From assembly GCA_026393895.1 (NCBI GenBank), contig JAPKZG010000041.1:1-60315 (forward strand): a stretch of DNA of 60,315 bases, given 5' to 3'. The notes beneath the pieces were generated by a model. The model was not told where the DNA came from and searched no databases. It saw only the letters and a list, made by a program, of their open reading frames with translations. Positions 1 through 8,946 of this stretch are shown one piece after another (the stretch's first letter is position 1; every line of letters starts with the position of its first letter). Made by a program: the position numbers and the translations under genes. This DNA comes from Candidatus Aminicenantota bacterium (GTDB taxonomy: Bacteria; Acidobacteriota; Aminicenantia; Aminicenantales; UBA4085).

Positions 1-30
1 GGGACATCGGTGTCATCCTTCAAGGGAAAA

Positions 31-59
31 ACTCTATCAAGCCCGGGAAGACAAGTCAA
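31..59 (-). promoter_or_regulatory. sigma70-like promoter reading off the left edge
   Basis: On the minus strand, TTGACT (54-59) and TAGAGT (31-36) are separated by 17 bp. This predicts a divergent transcript starting near position 24 and leaving the window, so a minus-strand gene probably lies just outside. Positions 1-30 would be its leader. No coding signal was seen in 1-142. Confidence 0.5.
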
Positions 60-115
60 TTTGGGCCTGGCCGATCCGACAGGGCCAGGCGGAGGGATTT
101 CCTTAATAAAGACCG

Positions 116-143
116 TTGGAAACACTCCTTTCTATGCTATAAT
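116..143 (+). promoter_or_regulatory. promoter of the phosphodiesterase operon
   Basis: TTGGAA (116-121), a 16-bp spacer and a perfect TATAAT (138-143) preceded by TGC, i.e. an extended -10. The predicted start of transcription is near 150, only about 5 nt before the ATG at 155. No Shine-Dalgarno sequence precedes that ATG, so the first mRNA may be nearly leaderless. Confidence 0.65.
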
Positions 144-154
144 TGATGTTTACG

Positions 155-1450
155 ATGGCTATTATTAAGAAAAAAATCAAAAATCGGGTTTGCGTCATCG
201 GGTTGGACGGCGTCCCCTTCGGGCTCCTGCAACATTTAGCCCGGACCGGGGTGATGTCTTCGCTCGGCCGGATCATCGATTCCGGCCATCTCCACAAGAT
301 GAAAGCCAGCCTTCCCGAGATTTCCTCGGTCAGTTGGACGAGTTTCATGACCGGGACAAATCCCGGAACCCATGGGATTTTCGGTTTCACGGATTTCAAG
401 CCCAAATCCTATGAGATCCGCTTCCCGAACTTCAACGACGTCAAGGCCCCCGTTTTCTGGGACACCCTGGCCGAAAAGGGCGTCCGCTCGGTCGTCATCA
501 ACCAGCCCTCGACCTACCCGGCCCGCCGAATGAACGGCGTCCTGATCTCCGGTTTCGTCGCCGTGGACCTGGCCAAGGCGGTCTGGCCGCCCGAACTCAA
601 GGACGACCTGGAACAGATGGGTTACCAGATCGACATCGACACGATCAAATCGAGGGGGAACCCCGGATTTCTCTGGCAGGACCTCATCAAGACCTTCATG
701 GGGCGCCAAAAAGCCTTGAACATGTTCTGGGAGGACGAATGGGATTATTTCCAACTCGTCATCACCGGAACGGACCGGCTGCATCATTTCTTCTGGAACG
801 CGGGCCAGGACCCCGGCCATCCCCAGTATCAGAATTTCCTCGAATATTACCGCCAGATCGACCGCCTGATTTCGAAAATATACGGCGCGTTCCGGAAAAC
901 GCCGGCCGACGAAGAAAACATCTTCTTCCTTTCCGACCATGGATTCACCGCAATCAATCAAGAAGTGTATCTCAACGCCTGGCTGGTTAAAGAGAAATTC
1001 CTCAAGTTCGCCAAACCCCAGCCGAACGGTTTCGAGGACGTCTCCCCGAAAACCAAGGCCTTCGCCCTGGATCCGAACCGGATCTACCTCCATTACGCGA
1101 AGCGATTCCCGAACGGTACGGTTCACGCGGCGGACGCCAAGGCCATTAAGGAAGACATCACCCGGAAGCTCGAGAAACTCGAATTCGAGGGGAAAAAGGT
1201 CGTCCGGAAGGTCATCAACGCCAAGGACATTTATTCCGGCCCCTATACGGCCGCCGGCCCGGACCTGATCGTCCTGTCCGAACCAGGTTTCGACATGAAA
1301 GGTTCGATCAAACGGAAGGAGATCTTCGGCCGCACCCCCGGTCTCCAGGGCATGCACACCTGGGACGACGCGTTTTTCCTGGCGAAAAACGACTTCGGCT
1401 CCGACCTCCAGATTTCCGACATCGCGAAAATCATCTCGGATCGATTTTAA
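155..1450 (+). CDS. alkaline phosphatase superfamily (type I phosphodiesterase) protein, cytosolic
   Basis: A 431-aa metallophosphodiesterase of the nucleotide pyrophosphatase/phosphoglycerate-mutase-like branch. Visible metal and catalytic positions: Asp18 in GLDG, probable nucleophile Thr62 in SWTSFMTG, Asp207 and His210/211, Asp261-His262 in SDHGF, and a C-terminal GMHTW His. No signal peptide or membrane segment is seen, so it should act in the cytosol. I chose ATG 155 over TTG 143/ATG 146 because the promoter -10 box ends at 143. It is the first gene of a five-gene operon and its TAA overlaps the next ATG by one base. The substrate is unknown; phosphodiester or phosphonate-type substrates are possible for this family. 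Confidence 0.85.
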   Translation: MAIIKKKIKNRVCVIGLDGVPFGLLQHLARTGVMSSLGRIIDSGHLHKMKASLPEISSVSWTSFMTGTNPGTHGIFGFTDFKPKSYEIRFPNFNDVKAPVFWDTLAEKGVRSVVINQPSTYPARRMNGVLISGFVAVDLAKAVWPPELKDDLEQMGYQIDIDTIKSRGNPGFLWQDLIKTFMGRQKALNMFWEDEWDYFQLVITGTDRLHHFFWNAGQDPGHPQYQNFLEYYRQIDRLISKIYGAFRKTPADEENIFFLSDHGFTAINQEVYLNAWLVKEKFLKFAKPQPNGFEDVSPKTKAFALDPNRIYLHYAKRFPNGTVHAADAKAIKEDITRKLEKLEFEGKKVVRKVINAKDIYSGPYTAAGPDLIVLSEPGFDMKGSIKRKEIFGRTPGLQGMHTWDDAFFLAKNDFGSDLQISDIAKIISDRF

Positions 1451-3657
1451 TGTTCATCGAGAATCCTCTTCGGAAGACATTCCCGGGAGTCTGCCGGCCG
1501 CGCGGCCGGTTCGGGTTCAAGGCGGCCTGCCTTCTGGCCGGGCTCCTCTTCGTCGGTCTCCCGCTTCCGGCCTACATCGGGCCGGGGGCCGGGTTTGCCT
1601 TTCTCTCCTCATTTTTCGTCCTGTTCCTCACCTTTCTCCTGGCGATTTTTTCCCTTCTGGCCTGGCCCTTCCGGGCGCTTTGGAAGCTCATCCGGGGCCA
1701 AAAGGCGTTCCGCGGGAGCCTGGTGGAACGGGCGGTTGTCGTCGGCCTGGACGGGATGGCCCCCGAGCTGGCCGAAAAATTCATGGACCAAGGCAAGCTC
1801 CCGAACCTGGCTCGCCTCCGGGCCGAGGGATTCTACGGCCGCCTGCAGACGACGACGCCGGCCATCTCCCCGGTGGCCTGGTCCTCGTTCATGACCGGGT
1901 CCGAGCCCTCAAAGCACAACATCTTCGACTTTTTAAGCCGCGACCCGAAGACCTACCTCCCCGACCTCTCCTCGGCCCGGATCTCCAAGCCAAAACGGAC
2001 GATCCGGCTCGGGAAATACCAGGTGCCGATTTCCAAGCCCGTGATCCAGGGCCTCCGGCGCAGCGTCCCGTTCTGGAAGATCCTCGGCGAAAAAGGCATC
2101 CAGAGTACCGTCCTGCGCGTGCCGATCACCTTCCCGCCGGAAAAATTCAACGGCCACCTCCTTTCCGGGATGTGCGCCCCCGACTTGAAGGGAAGCCAGG
2201 GAACATTTTCGTTTTTCACGTCCGACCCGGCCAAAATCCAGAAGGCCGAAGGCGGTGTCTTTTTCCCGGTCGAAGTGAAGGGCAACCGCGTCGAGACCCA
2301 CCTTCCGGGGCCGGAAAACACGATGCTGCGCGTGCCGATGGAAATCAAGCTCCCGATCCGGATCACAATCAACGAGAATAAAACCGCCGCCCGCATCGAG
2401 GTTTCGGGCAAGACTTTCACTTTGAAAACCGGCGAATTTTCCCCGTGGATCAACCTGACGTTCAAACCCGGCCTGGGAATCAAGATCCGGGCGATCGCCA
2501 AATTCCTGGTGACGAGCCTCTCTCCTCATTTTGAAATGTACGTCACTCCGCTCAACCTGGATCCGGAAAAGCCCGCCCTGCCCATTTCCCACCCGTTCTA
2601 TTACTCGGTCTACCTTTCGAAGCTCCTGGGCTCCTTCATCACCTTGGGCGAGGCCAACGACACCTGGGCCCTCAACGAAGGGGCCCTGGACGAAAAGAAA
2701 TTCCTCGAGTTGACGTACAGCAACCACGTCGAATGGGAGGGCATGCTCTTCAACGCCCTCCGCAAAATGAAACGCGGCCACATCACCATCGTCTTCGAGA
2801 CGACGGATTCCATCAGCCACATGTTCTGGCGCTACCTCGACCCCGGCCATCCCGCCCTCAAAAAGGGCCCGGCGGCCCTGGGCCCCGAGGTCATCGAGGA
2901 CCTGTTCGTCCGCATGGACGGGCTGATCGGCCGGGTCACGGCCGAAATGGGGCCCAAGACGGCCCTGTTCATCATGTCCGACCACGGGTTCAAGCCGTTC
3001 CGGCGGGGCGTCAACCTCAACACCTGGCTTCTTCAGAACGGCTACCTCGCCCTGACCGACGGGGCCGAAGGCGGCGAATGGTTCAAGGGCGTCGATTGGA
3101 ACCGGACAAAGGCCTACGCCCTCGGCCTCGGCGGCGTTTACGTCAACCAGAAAGGCCGCGAGGCCCAGGGGACCGTTTCGGCCGACGAGGCGAAAGCCCT
3201 CCGCAAGGAGATCCAAGGCAAGCTTCTCGGCCTCCGCGACCCGGAAGGAAACGCCGTGGCCATCAACCGGGCCTACGACAAGGACGAAATCTATTCCGGC
3301 CCTTACAAGGACAACGGACCGGATTTGATCATCGGATACAACATCGGTTATCGCGCCTCCTGGGAGGCGGTCACCGGCAAGGTCACGGACAGAGTCTTCG
3401 AGGATAATCCCAAGTGCTGGAGCGGCGACCATTGCGTCGATCCGGCCGTCGTCCCCGGAGTGCTCTTCTCGAACCTCCGGCTAGCCAAACCCAGCCCCTC
3501 GATCATGGACATCGCTCCGACGATATTGGAGCTGTTCGGGCTGGAGCGTCCCGGCCACATGGACGGCCGCTCGCTTCTTCCGGCCGGGACGTCCAAGCTC
3601 GATCCCGCCCCCGCCCGGAAGGCCCAGGCCCCGAAAAAGGGAAAAAAGAAAAAATGA
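1450..3657 (+). CDS. membrane-anchored alkaline phosphatase superfamily protein
   Basis: A 735-aa paralogue of the preceding gene with two N-terminal hydrophobic segments (about residues 23-42 and 47-74) that should anchor it in the inner membrane. The catalytic core starts near Asp101 (GLDG), with the probable nucleophile Ser145 in AWSSFMTG, a later TDSISHMFW Asp/His pair, SDHGF, and GDHCVDP near the end. An insert of about 200 residues separates the first and second halves of the fold, shared with the next gene. The last 15 residues are lysine-rich and low in complexity. Translation is coupled to both neighbours (1-nt and 4-nt overlaps). Substrate unknown. Confidence 0.85.
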   Translation: MFIENPLRKTFPGVCRPRGRFGFKAACLLAGLLFVGLPLPAYIGPGAGFAFLSSFFVLFLTFLLAIFSLLAWPFRALWKLIRGQKAFRGSLVERAVVVGLDGMAPELAEKFMDQGKLPNLARLRAEGFYGRLQTTTPAISPVAWSSFMTGSEPSKHNIFDFLSRDPKTYLPDLSSARISKPKRTIRLGKYQVPISKPVIQGLRRSVPFWKILGEKGIQSTVLRVPITFPPEKFNGHLLSGMCAPDLKGSQGTFSFFTSDPAKIQKAEGGVFFPVEVKGNRVETHLPGPENTMLRVPMEIKLPIRITINENKTAARIEVSGKTFTLKTGEFSPWINLTFKPGLGIKIRAIAKFLVTSLSPHFEMYVTPLNLDPEKPALPISHPFYYSVYLSKLLGSFITLGEANDTWALNEGALDEKKFLELTYSNHVEWEGMLFNALRKMKRGHITIVFETTDSISHMFWRYLDPGHPALKKGPAALGPEVIEDLFVRMDGLIGRVTAEMGPKTALFIMSDHGFKPFRRGVNLNTWLLQNGYLALTDGAEGGEWFKGVDWNRTKAYALGLGGVYVNQKGREAQGTVSADEAKALRKEIQGKLLGLRDPEGNAVAINRAYDKDEIYSGPYKDNGPDLIIGYNIGYRASWEAVTGKVTDRVFEDNPKCWSGDHCVDPAVVPGVLFSNLRLAKPSPSIMDIAPTILELFGLERPGHMDGRSLLPAGTSKLDPAPARKAQAPKKGKKKK

Positions 3658-5663
3658 GCTACGATAAAAACAATTCCCGGACCATGTCCCGTCGGACGTT
3701 CATCAAGACCGGCGCCGGTGCGGCCGCGTTGGCCGCCCTGGACACGCGCGGCGATTTCGTCAAAAAAGCGTTCGGCAAGTCGGCGACCCGGGGAAAGGTC
3801 CTCGTGCTCGGCTTCGACGGGATGGATCCCCATCTCACCGGGGTCTGGATGAAAGAAGGAAAACTCCCCGCGTTCCAAAAACTCGCCGCCCGAGGCGGCT
3901 TCAGCCGTCTCGGGACGTCCACCCCGCCGCAAAGCCCCGTCGCCTGGTCGAATTTCATCACCGGAATGAACCCGGGCGGCCACGGCATCTTCGATTTCAT
4001 GCACCGCGACCCGAAAACTTATTTTCCGATCTTTTCCGCCTCGGCGACGGACGAAGCGGCCAAGACCGTCCGCATCGGAAAATACGTTCTGCCCATCAAG
4101 GGCGGCGAGGTCCGCAACCTGCGCAAAGGCCGGGCCTTTTGGCAGATTCTCGAGGACCACGACATTCCGGCGACGATCTGGAAGATCCCCGGCAATTACC
4201 CGCCTGTCGCGACAAAGCAACGAACGCTGTCCGGCATGGGCACGCCCGACCTGGTCGGATCCTACGGGATCTTCAACTACTACACGACCGAGCTCCTGGA
4301 AATGAACGAGGACATCGGCGGCGGCAAAATCCACCTGGCCTACGTCATCGGAAACCGCGTCGACGCCAAGCTTCCCGGCCCGGTCAACACGTTCCTCCAG
4401 GACCGGCCCGAGGCGGAGGTCGATTTCAGGGTTTACCTCGACTCCGCGGCGGCCGTGGCCAAAGTCGCCCTTCCCGACCAGGAGTTCATCCTGAAGGAAA
4501 AGGAATGGAGCGGTTGGAAACGGGTCCGGTTCCACTTGATGCCGACCCAGAGCGTCACCGGCCTGGTCCGGTTTTATCTCAAGGAAATCCGGCCTCAATT
4601 CAAGCTCTATGTCACCCCTATCAATATCGATCCCGCCGACCCGGCCCTGCCGATCTCCACGCCGGAATCCTATGCCGCCGAGCTTGAAAAGAAATTCGGC
4701 CCGTTTTACACCAAGGGTCTTCCGGCCGACACCAGCGCCCTGGACAACGATGTCCTCGACGAGGGCGAATTCCTGGCCCAGGACGGTCAGATCCTGGAGG
4801 AAAGCCGGGCGATGCTGGAATACGAATTGAACCGGTTCGACTCGGGCCTGTTGTTCTATTACATTTCCAGCACCGACCAGCGCCAGCACATGTTCTGGCG
4901 CCTGCAGGACGAGAAACATCCGGCCTACGACGCCGCCCTGGCCGCCGTCTACGGCGACGTGATCGAACGGACCTACCGCCAGGCGGACGAAATCCTGGCC
5001 CAGGCCCTGTCTTCAATCGATAAGGACACGTCCGTGATCGTGATGTCCGACCACGGCTTCAATCCCTATTACCGCAGTTTCCACCTCAACACCTGGCTTC
5101 TTTCCGAAGGCTATCACGTTTTCAAAAACCCTTTTAAAAAAGAGGAAACCGAGATCGGATTCCCTTCGACCGATTGGTCGAAAACCCGGGCTTACGGCCT
5201 GGGCCTCAACAGCCTTTACCTCAACCAACGCGGCCGGGAGGGAGAAGGGATCGTCGCCGCGGGCGCCGAGACCGAAGCGCTCGTCCGGGAGATCGCCCGA
5301 AAACTCGAAGCGTACCGCGACCCGAAAACGAACGAACAGGTCGTCCTCCACGCCGCCGTCGCTCGGGACGTTTATTCCGGCGCCCATGTCGGCGAAGCGC
5401 CCGACATCATCCTGGGTTTCAACCGCGGCTACCGCATTTCGTTCCAATCCCCCCTCGGCCGGATCGGCCAGGAGATCATCGAAAACAACACCGAAAAATG
5501 GAGCGGTGACCATATGGGCGCGGCCGACGTCACGCCGGGAATCGTGCTGACCGACCGTCCCATCCGGGCTGAAGCTCCCGCCCTCTATGATTTGACGGCG
5601 ACCATCCTCCAGACGTTCGGGATCGAACGCCCGGCGGACATGGTCGGAAAACCGATTTTCTAG
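3654..5663 (+). CDS. Tat-exported alkaline phosphatase superfamily protein
   Basis: A 669-aa third paralogue. Residues 11-29 form a twin-arginine signal (SRRTFIK followed by an Ala/Gly-rich stretch), so it should be folded before export. The core begins with GFDGMD near residue 55 and has AWSNFITG (Ser nucleophile position), STDQRQHMFW, SDHGF and GDHMGA, giving the full metal-ligand set. The ATG at 3654 overlaps the previous stop as ATGA and precedes the Tat motif directly; the open frame continues upstream but only as an out-of-frame reading of the previous gene. It is close in architecture to the membrane paralogue. One operon thus encodes the same activity for three locations. Confidence 0.85.
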   Translation: MSYDKNNSRTMSRRTFIKTGAGAAALAALDTRGDFVKKAFGKSATRGKVLVLGFDGMDPHLTGVWMKEGKLPAFQKLAARGGFSRLGTSTPPQSPVAWSNFITGMNPGGHGIFDFMHRDPKTYFPIFSASATDEAAKTVRIGKYVLPIKGGEVRNLRKGRAFWQILEDHDIPATIWKIPGNYPPVATKQRTLSGMGTPDLVGSYGIFNYYTTELLEMNEDIGGGKIHLAYVIGNRVDAKLPGPVNTFLQDRPEAEVDFRVYLDSAAAVAKVALPDQEFILKEKEWSGWKRVRFHLMPTQSVTGLVRFYLKEIRPQFKLYVTPINIDPADPALPISTPESYAAELEKKFGPFYTKGLPADTSALDNDVLDEGEFLAQDGQILEESRAMLEYELNRFDSGLLFYYISSTDQRQHMFWRLQDEKHPAYDAALAAVYGDVIERTYRQADEILAQALSSIDKDTSVIVMSDHGFNPYYRSFHLNTWLLSEGYHVFKNPFKKEETEIGFPSTDWSKTRAYGLGLNSLYLNQRGREGEGIVAAGAETEALVREIARKLEAYRDPKTNEQVVLHAAVARDVYSGAHVGEAPDIILGFNRGYRISFQSPLGRIGQEIIENNTEKWSGDHMGAADVTPGIVLTDRPIRAEAPALYDLTATILQTFGIERPADMVGKPIF

Positions 5664-5672
5664 GAGACGCCG

Positions 5673-5864
5673 ATGGGCACGGAAAAAATCAAAATCGACT
5701 CGGACTTGATGGTTAAAGTCCGCCAATTCGCCAAGTTGTCCGGATACTCCTCACCCGAGGAATTCATCCAGCACTGCCTGGAACGGGAACTCTCCTCGCT
5801 CGAGGAATCGGGTTCCGAGGACGAGATCAAGAAAAAGCTCAAAGGGCTCGGATACATCGGCTGA
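5673..5864 (+). CDS. small ribbon-helix-helix-like protein
   Basis: A 63-aa protein following the phosphodiesterase by 9 nt. Residues 4-35 (KIKIDSDLMVKVRQFAK, then a two-helix pattern) resemble the beta-helix-helix of MetJ/Arc-type proteins. The C-terminus KLKGLGYIG resembles the short tail often seen at the end of sulfatases and related phosphatases. It could be an operon regulator or a small accessory subunit of the phosphodiesterases; the sequence does not decide. Its TGA overlaps the next ATG (TGATG), so its amount is probably tied to the membrane protein that follows. Confidence 0.7.
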   Translation: MGTEKIKIDSDLMVKVRQFAKLSGYSSPEEFIQHCLERELSSLEESGSEDEIKKKLKGLGYIG

Positions 5865-6688
5865 TGGGCGTCCTGAATTCGATCCTCGGCCTGATCTTCG
5901 ACGGCTTCTTCGCGCCGTTCCGCGCGCTCGGCCCCTGGCCGGGGATGATCGTCGTCTCCCTCGTCACCGGGATCGTGATGCTCCTCATTTTTAAAAAGAC
6001 GTCGAACCAGGACGCGATCAAGCGGGCAAAGAACCAAATCAAGGCCCGCCTCCTGGAAATCCGCCTTTTCAAGAACGACACGGGCGGGTCTTTCCGATCC
6101 CAGGCCGCAATCCTCGGGGCGAACTTCCGCTACATGGGCCACGCCCTCCGGCCGATGCTGGTCATGTTCATTCCCGTCCTGCTCATCCTCGCCCAGCTCA
6201 ACCTGCGCTACGGCGCGGCTTCGCTCCGCCCGGGCGAACAGGCCCTCGTCAAAATGACGCTGGCCGAAGGAGCAAGCGCGGAGGAGACGGCCACGTCTCT
6301 TCAATCGTCGGACGGCGTCGTGGTTGAAACGCCGCCGCTTCGCATCGAGGAGGAACGCGAGGTGGATTGGCGAATCAGGGCCGAAGCGCCGGGCCTTCAC
6401 CTCTTGACGTTCAATGTCGGCGGCACGGCAGTCGAGAAATCCGTCTCCGTGGGACAAAACGCGCCGGCGAAAGTCGCGGCCCTCCGCGCCCGGACGTTCA
6501 TGGACCTGTTCCTTTACCCCGGCGAAAAACCACTTCCGAAAAACTCCCCCGTGTCCAAAATCGAAATCGTTTTCCCGCCGCTGCGGCTTCCCCTGTTCGG
6601 AGGGACCGTCCACTGGCTGGTCGCCTTTTTCGTCCTCTCGATCGTTTTCGGTTTCGCCCTCAAGGGCGTCTTCAAGGTCGAGATATAA
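5864..6688 (+). CDS. Oxa1/EMC3/TMCO1-like membrane protein (tentative)
   Basis: A 274-aa protein with hydrophobic segments at about residues 5-40, 100-125 and 245-268. The first segment is followed by a basic amphipathic stretch (DAIKRAKNQIKARLLEIRLF), as in DUF106/EMC3/TMCO1 members of the Oxa1/YidC insertase superfamily, where a coiled coil follows TM1. Between the last two segments lies a soluble beta-rich region of about 120 residues (RPGEQALVKMTL onward) that is not typical of EMC3. Membership is inferred from the pattern, not from a search. As last gene of the phosphodiesterase operon it may help place or anchor those enzymes. Confidence 0.55.
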   Translation: MGVLNSILGLIFDGFFAPFRALGPWPGMIVVSLVTGIVMLLIFKKTSNQDAIKRAKNQIKARLLEIRLFKNDTGGSFRSQAAILGANFRYMGHALRPMLVMFIPVLLILAQLNLRYGAASLRPGEQALVKMTLAEGASAEETATSLQSSDGVVVETPPLRIEEEREVDWRIRAEAPGLHLLTFNVGGTAVEKSVSVGQNAPAKVAALRARTFMDLFLYPGEKPLPKNSPVSKIEIVFPPLRLPLFGGTVHWLVAFFVLSIVFGFALKGVFKVEI

Positions 6689-6694
6689 AAGAAA

Positions 6695-6725
6695 CTCTTC
6701 CATTTTGAATAAGAAAATGGAAGAG
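6695..6725. terminator. 12-bp perfect hairpin after the phosphodiesterase operon
   Basis: CTCTTCCATTTT (6695-6706), a 7-nt loop, then AAAATGGAAGAG (6714-6725), starting 6 nt after the stop codon. No T-run follows, so it may be a Rho-assisted or processing hairpin. A second small GC hairpin (6740-6745/6755-6760) follows before the converging gene. Confidence 0.45.
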
Positions 6726-6780
6726 GAGAAAATGACGCCCGGCCCTTGTCGACCGGGCCGACCGAGGGCTATCGCTTCGC

Positions 6781-7908
6781 TCAGGACCGGGCGACGGGCC
6801 GAGCCCGCGTATCGAGTTTCATATCCACCCGCATCTCGAGAGGATGACCTTCGGCGTTCCGAAGCTTGAAATCGAGGGACAAATCCTGGACCGTTCGGAT
6901 GCGGGGCGGTTCCGGGTCCCCGGTCTTTTTCTTCAGGAACAGGTCCTTGAGCAATCCGCCGACGAGACCGATCGCGTCCAGGATCGAAAACTGATTGTTG
7001 AGGCCGGGGTTGGCCCAAGGGTCGTTCCGCTTGATGTTCCAATCGGGCTTGAGAAACACGGGATTTTTGGACGGCTTCACGCCCAGCTCGAGCGGCTTGA
7101 CGGTTTCGCGTTTTTGACTCGACAAGAGCAGGTCGCCGCCGACGTACAGGGCGAGGCGGTATTCCCGGACCTTGGGCGGAAGCGGGGGGGGCGGAGGATC
7201 GGGCGTGCCGAGGGCCCGGGCCAGCTTGCCGACCTTAGGGGCTTCCGGCGGCTTAGGTTTCGGGGCGACCGGCCAGGAGACGGTCACGTCCAGGGTGATC
7301 TCTTTTTTTAAAATCAGGGGTCCGGATTTCACCTCGAGAAAATAAGTCCGCCGCCGGGATTCGCGGAACAGGGCGTTGGCGTCCAGTCCGAGGACGTTGA
7401 AACCCGGTTGAAAGGCCCCGGCCTTGATGACCTTATCCCCCTCGAAAAACTTAAAAAACGCCGGAACGGATATTTCCACGGCCAGGGGCAGCGTTCCTTC
7501 CGGAATGATGATTTCATCCCCAGCCCCCTTGATGAGAGCGATTTCCCTGATCCAGGGATATTTCGCCCGCCATTCGTTGAGATAGGACGCTACTTTCGCC
7601 TGCCCGTTGAAATCGAGAAAGACGAACCCCGAATCCAACGCCCGGCCGGTCTCAAAAAATTCGATCATCCAGCGGATTTCGGCCCCGGCATTACCGGTTT
7701 TTTGGGCGCAAAAAGCGAGCAACGCCGCCGCGTCGGGCCGTTCGGACTCCGGCAACCCAAGATAGTCGCTTTCGATCAACTCGGCGAGCGCTTGAAAATC
7801 GCCTCCCTCGGATACAGTTCGGGCCGCGGTCTCCCGCCACTGGGCGGACGCGCCCGAAACGACGGAAGCCGTCAGAACCGCGGCGATGACAAATTTTTTA
7901 AAGCCCAT
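6781..7908 (-). CDS. secreted protein of unknown function
   Basis: A 375-aa protein with a clear signal peptide (cleavage after about residue 22, ...SGASA-Q). The N-terminal third is helical, the rest beta-rich, with a proline-rich linker near residue 240 (TPDPPPPPLPP). No known catalytic motif was recognised. It overlaps the 3' end of the upstream TonB-like gene by 11 bp, so the two are co-transcribed and probably work together in the envelope. Confidence 0.75.
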   Translation of the reverse strand: MGFKKFVIAAVLTASVVSGASAQWRETAARTVSEGGDFQALAELIESDYLGLPESERPDAAALLAFCAQKTGNAGAEIRWMIEFFETGRALDSGFVFLDFNGQAKVASYLNEWRAKYPWIREIALIKGAGDEIIIPEGTLPLAVEISVPAFFKFFEGDKVIKAGAFQPGFNVLGLDANALFRESRRRTYFLEVKSGPLILKKEITLDVTVSWPVAPKPKPPEAPKVGKLARALGTPDPPPPPLPPKVREYRLALYVGGDLLLSSQKRETVKPLELGVKPSKNPVFLKPDWNIKRNDPWANPGLNNQFSILDAIGLVGGLLKDLFLKKKTGDPEPPRIRTVQDLSLDFKLRNAEGHPLEMRVDMKLDTRARPVARS

Positions 7909-8860
7909 ATTGGAACACCAGCTGGATTTCCAGGCTCAAATCGGGAAAATCGGAGGGTAACGCCGGCCACGGGCCGCTGCGATCGATCGCCCGAAGGGCC
8001 GAGGCGTCAAGGAGGGCGATGTTCGATGAAGCCGAGACGTCGATCCCGTTCAATTCGCCGTTCTTCATTACCAGGATGGTAACGGTCACCCGGCCGCTCC
8101 ATTCAGCCGACCACGCCTCCACGCCCAGGGTCCAGTTCCGTTGGACGGCGTTAAGGACATCGGTCGCCCATCCGGAAATATCAAACGTTTTCACGTTTTC
8201 AGGAACGAAGGCGGCGACCACGCCGGCTGGAGGGGCCTTCGGCGTTCCGGTCCCCCCCGGAATCCCCTTTCCGCCGGAGCCCGGCATCGCCGGTTCGCGC
8301 GTTCCGGCAGGCGGATGAAGGTACCGGGAAAAAGACGGCCTCGGTTTCGTCAATTCCCGCAAGGGACGAAGCCAGTCGTCCTCGGGAACCTGGGCGTACT
8401 TGGACAGGTTGAGCATCGCGTCGGCCGGATAGACCAGGGAAAAACCGGACGTGAGCGAGTCGTCTTTTTCCCGGTCGGTGCCGCCGCTCATCTCTCCGGC
8501 CGTCCCTCCGGGAGGAACGCCCTCTCCGCCTCCCGTCGGATTCCCCGTTCCGGCCGCGGCTTCGGCCCGCCGACGTTCTTCCTCGGTCAACGGCCGCGCC
8601 GGCATCCCCGGTTTTGCCGCGGCGACCTCGGCGGAAGCGTCCGGATTGCGGGCGGATTCCCCGGACGGAGAGGCCGTGAATTTAATCCGAGGTAGAGGGA
8701 CGAGAACGACGTTCGTCCTTTTTTCGTTGAAATTCAGGATTTTAACGTCGATCCGCAGGGTGAGGGCAAAATAGAGGACGACGGCATGAAGCGCCAGGGA
8801 AAAAGCCAGAATGCCCCCCTTGGTCAATCTCGTTTTTCTATCGTCGTCGATGGGAGTCAC
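7898..8860 (-). CDS. TonB-like energy transducer protein
   Basis: A 320-aa protein with one N-terminal membrane helix (residues 15-35), a Pro/Gly-rich periplasmic linker (about 60-225) and a C-terminal TonB-like domain (about 230-320: AVQRNWTLG, SGRVTVTILVMKNGELNGIDV, ALRAI). The pattern of GxVxVxxxVxxxGxxxxxxV and a small-residue final helix is typical of TonB/TolA C-termini. The start is GTG; an AGGA sequence abuts it, so the exact start is uncertain. No ExbB/ExbD lies nearby. Likely a periplasm-spanning partner of the next gene product. Confidence 0.7.
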   Translation of the reverse strand: MTPIDDDRKTRLTKGGILAFSLALHAVVLYFALTLRIDVKILNFNEKRTNVVLVPLPRIKFTASPSGESARNPDASAEVAAAKPGMPARPLTEEERRRAEAAAGTGNPTGGGEGVPPGGTAGEMSGGTDREKDDSLTSGFSLVYPADAMLNLSKYAQVPEDDWLRPLRELTKPRPSFSRYLHPPAGTREPAMPGSGGKGIPGGTGTPKAPPAGVVAAFVPENVKTFDISGWATDVLNAVQRNWTLGVEAWSAEWSGRVTVTILVMKNGELNGIDVSASSNIALLDASALRAIDRSGPWPALPSDFPDLSLEIQLVFQYGL

Positions 8861-8946
8861 TCCTGGCGGCCCAAATAAAGAATATAGTTTACCACATTTG
8901 CGGGGCCACTCTATTCAAACCCAGCCGTTTCCGAAACGTTGCGAGC